Positions 58,863-64,000 of a stretch of DNA of 64,000 nt are shown here, in pieces. The stretch comes from Halopelagius fulvigenes. GTDB lineage: Archaea; Halobacteriota; Halobacteria; Halobacteriales; Haloferacaceae. Location of the stretch: positions 1,116,001 to 1,180,000 of the forward strand of contig NZ_JBHSXH010000015.1 in the NCBI RefSeq assembly GCF_042662625.1. The letters run 5' to 3'. The notes under the pieces are model-generated. The model ran no database searches. It saw nothing but the letters and a program-made list of their open reading frames with translations, and had not been told where the DNA came from. Position numbers and translations under genes: made by a program. The number at the start of each line of letters is the position of its first letter. Positions within the stretch are counted from its first letter, which is position 1.

Positions 58863-59800
58863 TCACTCGTCAACGTCGATGTCGTCGGCTTTGTGTCGGT
58901 GATTGACGCACACGATAGGCTCCTCTGGTGGGTACTTCGCGTCGTTCGGGCACTGATTGCCAGCGTTCGTCTCCGCTTGACACTGCGGCGCAGACACCGC
59001 CTCTGTCGAGTCCTCGCTCGTGTCTTTGTCGAACTTGATCTCAATGCCTTCGTCGTCAATATCATCGTATCCAATGCTCGTTGCTGGGATCGAGTCTAGC
59101 CGGAGAACTTCTTGGGCGACCTGCATCGTGTCTCCCTGGCTCGAACCCGTGATACCGTACCCGAGAATACCCTTCTTCTGCGAGATCTTGTCGAGTACGA
59201 ACACCTGTCGGCGAATGTCGGCAGGGATGTCCATGCCGGTGTGCCCGACCATAATCAGGTGACAGTGGTTGTGTCGAAGGAGTTTCAGCATCTGACTCAC
59301 AGTCTTCCCAGCGCCCTGATCGGCATACTGGAGGAATTGTGCAGCCTCGTCGATGAGGAGGATTTGCCAGCCGTCGTAGTCGCGGATGGACTGTTCGACG
59401 TCGACCCACTGCTCCGGTACCGTCTCGTACGGGTCGGACGTGTTATTCGATAGTACCCGGAGATCGGGGAAGACTGTCTGCCCGATCTCGACGAGGGTGT
59501 ACATTGTGTTCGACTTCCCACGCCCCGTAGGGGGGGACACGGCTGGAGAAGATGATGCACTGGAAGATGTTGTTGGTAAATTCGGTGTTGTACTGCGGTT
59601 CCTGTCGAAAGAGGTCTTTGAGTTGTTCGTACTTGTTCCAGTCAGCCATCTCGATAGAGCTATTCCCGCTCGTCACCCCCGTCGCATGCGACATTACAGA
59701 GAGATTTCCGCTCTCCACAGCCGTATTCAACTTCTTCGACACCGCCTGCATCAACAGTTCCTGATACCGATCTGTTTCTTCGGCGTCTTCGATGCTGCGT
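58863..59800 (-). pseudogene. P-loop ATPase (HerA/Zot-like), frameshifted in the Walker A region
   Basis: Two adjacent frames together make one ATPase. The upstream frame (from about 59800, or ATG 59751) ends with NIFQCIIFSSRVP. The downstream frame continues PPTGRGKSNTMYTLVEIG (Walker A), DGWQILLIDEAAQFLQYADQ (Walker B) and HLIMVGHTGMDIPADIRRQV. The join lies in a run of seven C (59530-59536 on the plus strand, as G); removing one base makes the frame continuous. The C-terminus has a CQAETNAGNQC ... CVNH zinc-knuckle-like tail. It may be a DNA-packaging or transfer ATPase. The N-terminus may be lost at the segment edge. Confidence 0.72.
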
Positions 59801-59858
59801 TGGTCGGGCGGCGGAGCGTCCGCCTCGTCGTCCACGACCTGCGACTGGAGGTGGCCTG

Positions 59859-60392
59859 ATGGGTCGTCCGCCGCGGCCGGCGCATCCGTCGCGTTCGTCG
59901 GGGACTCGCCCCGCGGACCGCGCCCTCTCGCCGGTCGTCGGCAAGGGCCTCGAAGTCGGCATCGTCGTCCTGTTCGTCGCGTTGCTGACGACGACACTCT
60001 ACGGCGGCGTCGTCCCGGACTACCGCACCGCCGCGGGGGCCGAAGTCGGCGAACGCGCCCTCGTCGGGGCCGCAGAACGCGTCGAAGGCGCGGTTCCGGA
60101 GCGCTCGGTCGGCGTCGAACGCGTCGTCTCGGCCCCGCTTCCGGCCACCGTCCGCGGCGACCCCTACCGCGTCCGCGCGACGAACGGAACGCTCGTCCTC
60201 GACCACCCGAACCCCGGTATCGGCGGTCAGGTCCGACTCGCGATGCCGTCGCGGGTGTCGAACGTGACGGGGACGTGGACGAGTTCTGACCCCTCGTGGG
60301 TCGTCGTCGGTGACGGCGCGCGCGGCCCGCGCGTCTCCTTGGCGAACGGGAACCTGACCGAGGTGGCGAACGAGACGGGGGTGACGCCGTGA
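59859..60392 (+). CDS. Pilin-like / DUF7266-type protein of the pilus operon
   Basis: A 177-aa protein. After a rearranged or unusual N-terminus (59859-59910) comes DRALSPVVGKGLEVGIVVLF, the archaeal class III-like prepilin-type segment with a hydrophobic helix. A beta-rich extracellular-type domain ending VANETGVTP follows. I recall haloarchaeal DUF7266 in this place. Its true start may have been altered by the upstream rearrangement. It overlaps the next gene by 4 bp. Confidence 0.65.
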   Translation: MGRPPRPAHPSRSSGTRPADRALSPVVGKGLEVGIVVLFVALLTTTLYGGVVPDYRTAAGAEVGERALVGAAERVEGAVPERSVGVERVVSAPLPATVRGDPYRVRATNGTLVLDHPNPGIGGQVRLAMPSRVSNVTGTWTSSDPSWVVVGDGARGPRVSLANGNLTEVANETGVTP

Positions 60393-61084
60393 ACGCCGCC
60401 GGTTTACGGGCCGCCGACGCGCGCGGGCAGGCGAACCTCCTCGCTCTCGCCGCCGCACTCGTCCTCCTGACCGCGGCGACGGTCGGGAGCGTCGCCCTCG
60501 CGGACCGGGCACTCGGCGGCGCGGACCGCGACCCCGGGGCGAGACACGCCGCAGAGGCGGCAAGCGCCCGCCTCGTCGCCGCCGACGCGAACCACACGCG
60601 GCGCGCGAACGTCGTGAACCGAATGGCGGTTCGGACGCTCGACGCCGCCGACATCGACCGACTCGCGCCGCCCGTCCGGGGCCGCGCGGTCCGAGTCCGA
60701 CTCGGGAACGAGACGCTTCTGGAACGGGGCGACCCGGACGGGCCGACCGTCCGCAGACTCGTCCGCGTCGAGGGAGGCGAACGCCGGTCCGAGTCGCTGA
60801 ACTTCGCGGAGCGAACGGTCGTGTCGCTGCCGGATCGGGTGCGGCGCGTCCGCCTCGACGTGTCCGCCGGGGGCAACACCACGGTGGTGACGGTTCGAGC
60901 GAACGACCGGGTCGTCCTCCACGACCGGTCGGGACTCGCCGGCGAGTACGTCGTCTCCGTCCCGCCGGTCACCCCGCCGAGACTGTCGTTTACGGTCGAA
61001 GGCGGACGCGACGGCGGGGCCACCGTCGAGTGGACGGCGACGAACGCCTCGGCGGAGACGCTGGAGGTGACCGTCGGTGCGTGA
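60389..61084 (+). CDS. Pilus-operon membrane-anchored protein (DUF7263-like)
   Basis: A 231-aa protein with an N-terminal membrane helix after a short basic segment (ARGQANLLALAAALVLLTAA), as in minor pilins. A beta-rich domain with several N-glycosylation-type sites follows. It is probably a minor pilin or an assembly factor of the same pilus. ATG 60389 overlaps the previous gene (ATGA) and its stop overlaps the next gene by 8 bp. Confidence 0.65.
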   Translation: MNAAGLRAADARGQANLLALAAALVLLTAATVGSVALADRALGGADRDPGARHAAEAASARLVAADANHTRRANVVNRMAVRTLDAADIDRLAPPVRGRAVRVRLGNETLLERGDPDGPTVRRLVRVEGGERRSESLNFAERTVVSLPDRVRRVRLDVSAGGNTTVVTVRANDRVVLHDRSGLAGEYVVSVPPVTPPRLSFTVEGGRDGGATVEWTATNASAETLEVTVGA

Positions 61085-61514
61085 CCCGAGGACGGTACCC
61101 GGCGGTCGCGCCCAACTCGCCACGTCGCTGGCGGAAGCGGTCGTCGGCATCCTCCTCGTCGCCGCCGTCGCGGCGGGGTTCGCCCTCGCTCCCGTCGGCG
61201 GCGACGCGGACACCGCGGACTCACAGCGACTCGACCGACTGGCGTCGGACGCGCTCTCGGTCCTCGCCGCCGAACCGCCGACCGGGAGCGGAATCTCGCG
61301 GCTGACCGCCGCCTGCCGATCGGAGTCGGCGTTCGAGAACGAACGCGAGGCGGTGGCGACGCGCCTCGACGCCCTCCTGCCGGACTCGGTGGCGTACCGC
61401 CTCGTCACGCCGCACGGCCGCGTCGGGTTCCCTCCGCCCGACGGACTCCCGTCCGGTCGCGCCGACCGCCAGACCGCCGGATGCGCGGTGACGCTCAGGG
61501 TGTGGTACGTGTGA
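61077..61514 (+). CDS. Pilus-operon membrane-anchored protein (DUF7262-like)
   Basis: A 145-aa protein starting at GTG 61077, with the pilin-like segment GGRAQLATSLAEAVVGILLV and hydrophobic continuation. Two cysteines (TAACRSES, TAGCAVTL) could form a disulfide outside the cell. The gene overlaps both neighbours by 8 and 4 bp. Confidence 0.62.
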   Translation: MRDPRTVPGGRAQLATSLAEAVVGILLVAAVAAGFALAPVGGDADTADSQRLDRLASDALSVLAAEPPTGSGISRLTAACRSESAFENEREAVATRLDALLPDSVAYRLVTPHGRVGFPPPDGLPSGRADRQTAGCAVTLRVWYV

Positions 61515-62038
61515 GCCGGAATCGGGGGCAGGTCGTCCTCCTCGCGGCCGTCGTCGTCGCCGTCGCCCTCGTCCCGATGACGCTGGCGTACGCCCAACTG
61601 GGGTATGACGCCGACCGAACGCCGTCTCCCGGACCGACCGACCCCTCGGGAGTCGACGAGGCGCGCGAGACGCTCCGAACGTCGCTCGTCCGCGCCGCCG
61701 CCGACGCGGACGGCGAGTACGCGTGGGAGGACCGCGACGCGGCGGCCGCGGCGGTTCGCGCGGCCGTCGACGCCGACGCGCGCCGCCTCGCCGAGGACAG
61801 GGCGGGCGAGGAACGGTCGCTCGTCGTCTCCGCGAACGGGTCGGCCGCCGCGCGGTGGGCGGGACGGAACTGCCCGACCGGAGCCGGGCGGGACTTCGGC
61901 GCGTGCCGCGTCGAAGACGGCGTCGTCGTCCAAGAACGCGCCGCCGAGACGGCCGTCGTCGCCGCGGCGTTCGATCTCTCGGTCGTCGCCCCCGACGAAC
62001 GGAGCGAGGTGACCGTCGTCGTCCGTCCCGTCGCGTAG
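61511..62038 (+). CDS. Pilus-operon membrane-anchored protein (DUF7261-like)
   Basis: A 175-aa protein from GTG 61511 (MSRNRGQVVLLAAVVVAVAL, a pilin-like start). The helix is followed by an Ala/Asp-rich helical region and a C-terminal beta domain with two cysteines (RNCPTGAG, GACRVEDG). It is the last gene of the pilus operon. Its start overlaps the previous stop as GTGA. Confidence 0.62.
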   Translation: MSRNRGQVVLLAAVVVAVALVPMTLAYAQLGYDADRTPSPGPTDPSGVDEARETLRTSLVRAAADADGEYAWEDRDAAAAAVRAAVDADARRLAEDRAGEERSLVVSANGSAAARWAGRNCPTGAGRDFGACRVEDGVVVQERAAETAVVAAAFDLSVVAPDERSEVTVVVRPVA

Positions 62039-62198
62039 ACCGCCCGCACCCGGTCGAGAACGGCGCGGCGGCGCGTCCGGAAACCCGGTACTGGTACGAA
62101 GTAGAGAGTGTAATTATTAGACGATATACGTGAAATATTCTAAATTATTCGTGTCTTCGGCCCGCACTCTTTTCGATTATCGAACCAAATTCACGCCT

Positions 62199-62441
62199 AT
62201 GGCAAACTCAACCGAATCCAAGCAAACGATGGACCGACAGGAGTTCGCAGACTACCTCCGAGAACTGGCGGACCAGTTCGACGGCGATTCGGACGCGAAC
62301 ATCCTCGTCGGGAACAAGCGCGTGAACCTGAGCCCGACGCGGAAGGTGGAGACCGAGGTCGAAGTCGTCGAGCGGTCGTCCGTACTCCGCGGCGACAAAG
62401 AGTCGATAGACCTGACGGCCCACTGGAAACGGGACAAATAG
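62199..62441 (+). CDS. Amphi-Trp domain protein
   Basis: An 80-aa protein with the amphi-Trp pattern: MDRQEFADYLRELADQFDGD at the N-terminal helix, then strands ending in SIDLTAHWKRDK with the terminal conserved Trp. Function is unknown; the domain is widespread in haloarchaea. Start MANST at 62199 follows an AT-rich leader (62100-62180) that probably contains the promoter. The next gene begins immediately after its stop. Confidence 0.8.
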   Translation: MANSTESKQTMDRQEFADYLRELADQFDGDSDANILVGNKRVNLSPTRKVETEVEVVERSSVLRGDKESIDLTAHWKRDK

Positions 62442-62810
62442 ATGGTCCAAAGCATCGTCGCTTCGGCGCTCATCTGGTTCGTCGGGCTACTCGTCGGCGC
62501 GGTCGGCATCGCCGCCGGCGCAAAACTGCTGGTGGACCGCGACACCGGGTTCCGTCGTGCGATACTCACCGCACTCGTCGGCGCGACCGTGTGGGCGTTG
62601 GTGAGTTACTTCCTCGGCGGCATCCCCCTCGTCGGGCCGATACTGATGCTGATCATCTGGGTCGGCGTCATCAACTGGATATACCCCGGTGGTTGGGGAA
62701 TAGCCGCGGGTATCGGCCTCATCGCGTGGTTGGTCGCCGTGGGCATCCTCTTCGCCCTCGGAACTCTCGGTATCGTCACGCCCGACGCGTTGGGCATCCC
62801 CGGCATCTGA
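62442..62810 (+). CDS. Small integral membrane protein
   Basis: A 122-aa protein with about four membrane helices, Gly/Ile-rich (FVGLLVGAVGIAAGAKLLVD, FRRAILTALVGATVWALVSY, IWVGVINWIYPGGWGIAAGI, ILFALGTLGIVTPDAL). No family is recognised. It starts directly at the end of the amphi-Trp gene and is almost certainly co-transcribed with it. Confidence 0.7.
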   Translation: MVQSIVASALIWFVGLLVGAVGIAAGAKLLVDRDTGFRRAILTALVGATVWALVSYFLGGIPLVGPILMLIIWVGVINWIYPGGWGIAAGIGLIAWLVAVGILFALGTLGIVTPDALGIPGI

Positions 62811-62854
62811 GCCGGTCGAACCGCCGAGACGAACGCCGACGCCGCACCGCCCTT

Positions 62855-63415
62855 TTACCCGTCGTCTAACTGATCCGACAGTCCCCACTCCTCGGCGCGC
62901 GCGGCCGCCTCCTCGCGCGCCTCCTCGCGGATGGCCTCGATTCGGTCGGCGTCCGCGAGGAACGCCTCGACGGCGCTCGGATCCCGTTCGGCTTCGAGTC
63001 TCTCGTCGGGCGTCGCCTCGCGGGTTCGTTCCGCGAGAGTCGGGTCGGCGGCGAGTCTGTCCGCGGGTTCCGTCGGCGGCACGCGAAGTTCGTCGGTTCG
63101 GTGCGCCGCCTCCAACGCCGACGCCGGGAGTTCGTACACCTCGACGCGGTAGGGCCCCGCGGCGGCGAAGTCCGCGAGGACGTCGCTCCCGCCCCGGTCC
63201 GTCGAGGGGTCGTACGCCACCACGGGAACCCCATCTTCGAAGGTGAGGACGGCGCGGCCGCCGTCGCCCAACAGGAGGGCGTCCTGCGGTTCGACGACGG
63301 CGTAGCCTGTCAACTCGCCGTCGAGGGCGGCCGAGAGCGTGACGCCCGCGTCGGCGACGACGCGCGAGCGAATCAGGTCGCCTTCGGGTATCCGCACGTC
63401 TGCGGGCACGGTCAC
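62855..63415 (-). CDS. Uncharacterised acidic protein coupled to a MinD-like ATPase
   Basis: A 186-aa soluble protein. The N-terminal beta domain (EGDLIRSRVVADAGVTLSAA, then AVVEPQDALLLGDGGRAVLT) resembles a small barrel. The C-terminal half is an acidic helical coiled-coil region (DRIEAIREEAREEAAARAEE). The start overlaps the upstream MinD-like gene by 4 bp, so the two proteins probably act together. Function is unknown. Confidence 0.65.
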   Translation of the reverse strand: MTVPADVRIPEGDLIRSRVVADAGVTLSAALDGELTGYAVVEPQDALLLGDGGRAVLTFEDGVPVVAYDPSTDRGGSDVLADFAAAGPYRVEVYELPASALEAAHRTDELRVPPTEPADRLAADPTLAERTREATPDERLEAERDPSAVEAFLADADRIEAIREEAREEAAARAEEWGLSDQLDDG

Positions 63416-64000
63416 ACCCTGTCGGGGACGACTGCGCTCCGGAACCGTTCGGCGACGCCCGCCGCGTCGCCGTCCGAGCGAACTTCGAGCGACGCCGCCG
63501 CCTCGCGGAACGCGTCCGCCGCCGGGTCTTTCGGGGCGTGCGCCAGCAGGGGTTTCCCCTCGCGGCGGGCCGCCCGCACCGCGTCGCTCTCGGGGACGGC
63601 GGCCAGCGTCGTCCCCCCGAAGTACTGCGCCGCTTGCTCGGCCACGCGTTCGACGTCCTCGTCCGGGCGGACGCGGTTGAACAGGACGCCCGCCGTCTCC
63701 GTGCCGTAGGAGCGAGCGTACTCCTGCACCTTCAGACCGTCCGAGAGCGACGGAATCGTCGGTTGGAGGACGACCACCACCCGGTCCGCGAGGACGACGG
63801 GGAGGACGGCGCTCTTCGACCCGAGGGCCGCCGGCGAGTCCAACAGGAGAACGTCCGTGTCGGCGGCCAACTCCGCGACCACGTCGCGGAGGCGCGCGGG
63901 GTCGGCCGCCTCGAACGCGTCGAGGCTGGTCCCGCAGGGGACGACCGAGAGTCCGAACCGGTCGTAGACGGCGTCTTCGACGGCCGCGCCCCTGCCCTCC
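63412..64000 (-). CDS. MinD/ParA-type ATPase, C-terminal part, 5' end outside window
   Basis: The frame is open to the window edge, so the deviant Walker A at the N-terminus is not seen; about 195 residues are visible. The switch II-like DVLLLDSPAALGSKSAVLPV and the following strands (VVVVLQPTIPSLSDGLKVQE, GVLFNRVRPDEDVERVAEQA) are MinD/ParA features. TTLAAVPESDAVRAARREGK is the usual C-terminal block. It may position chromosomes or surface machinery, as haloarchaeal MinD proteins do for motility and chemosensory arrays. Confidence 0.85.
   Translation of the reverse strand, partial: EGRGAAVEDAVYDRFGLSVVPCGTSLDAFEAADPARLRDVVAELAADTDVLLLDSPAALGSKSAVLPVVLADRVVVVLQPTIPSLSDGLKVQEYARSYGTETAGVLFNRVRPDEDVERVAEQAAQYFGGTTLAAVPESDAVRAARREGKPLLAHAPKDPAADAFREAAASLEVRSDGDAAGVAERFRSAVVPDRV

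Larger units (their letters stand above)
57758..59800. mobile_element. Second foreign segment, inserted in pilC (right boundary approximate)
   Basis: From 57758 the composition changes abruptly to AT-rich DNA. GC-rich chromosomal sequence returns at about 59790-59810. It carries a membrane protein and a P-loop ATPase on the minus strand. No integrase, inverted ends or target duplication is visible. The native pilC 3' end and the start of the next gene are not found on the far side, so insertion was accompanied by deletion, or a larger element decayed. Confidence 0.65.

Noticed and set aside
59443..61224. 593-codon minus-strand frame covering the pilin-like genes
   Set aside because: Only its last ~120 codons (below about 59800) are real (ATPase N-terminal part). 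The rest is antisense to the plus-strand pilus genes.
1..64000. CRISPR arrays or rRNA genes
   Set aside because: No evenly spaced identical repeats with unique spacers and no rRNA-like sequence were seen. The only RNA gene I can support is tRNA-Ser.

Overview
This window is chromosomal DNA from a halophilic archaeon. The proteins are rich in Asp and Glu, the DNA is GC-rich, TATA-like boxes lie about 25-30 bp upstream of start codons (leaderless transcripts), and many genes belong to families found only in haloarchaea (DUF4013, DUF3194, DUF2070, a ThiR regulator, archaeal pantoate kinase). From memory, the order leuA-like, guaAA, DUF2070, L37Ae/rpoP/pcc1/prefoldin, truD, dcd/thiR, thi4 and a 2-oxoacid dehydrogenase resembles Haloferax volcanii, so a member of the Haloferacales is likely. 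The genus cannot be fixed from the sequence.

Layout. 1-8.8 kb: housekeeping genes (topA end, GGGP synthase for ether lipids, aspS, pantoate kinase plus phosphopantothenate synthetase for CoA, a membrane-anchored molybdopterin enzyme). 8.9-12.9 kb: a lower-GC islet with a tyrosine recombinase, small lipoproteins and membrane proteins, and a family of degenerate direct repeats. It ends in a cluster of perfect hairpins. 12.9-20.7 kb: a thiol-transferase and a 2-oxoacid dehydrogenase (E1 alpha, E1 beta, an AcoX-like protein, and a separate E2 carrying two E1/E3-binding domains and a fused OsmC domain). 20.8-24.0 kb: thi4 with its probable regulator thiR, and dcd. 24.2-31.3 kb: stress, signalling, tRNA modification and an information-processing cluster. 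31.4-45.2 kb: DUF2070, guaAA, leuA/cimA, tRNA-Ser, a MoxR/DUF58/DUF4129 group and a FilR1-type regulator.

45.5-62.0 kb is one type IV pilus-like operon (pilB, pilC and four small pilin-like membrane proteins) that has been broken twice. An 8.3-kb element (47123-55428) with its own tyrosine recombinase sits inside the pilB Walker A region. Its 8-bp core, TGAACGCG, is present at both ends, and joining the flanks restores an uninterrupted 806-codon pilB frame. The element carries a phage-type DUF2213 prohead-protease homologue, a DUF4238 protein, a winged-helix regulator, a four-gene overlapping block ending in the integrase, and a 0.7-kb control region with paired palindromes. No terminase, portal or major capsid protein is visible, so it looks like a satellite or a decayed provirus. 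A second foreign segment (about 57758-59800) truncates pilC and brings a membrane protein and a P-loop ATPase that is itself frameshifted in a C7 run.

A further theme is short arrays of perfect hairpins with mostly 3-nt loops. They lie behind aspS, behind the glutathione-transferase-like gene, and apparently inserted in frame in two coding sequences (pilB and an HNH-like gene). They may be a palindromic mini-element class.
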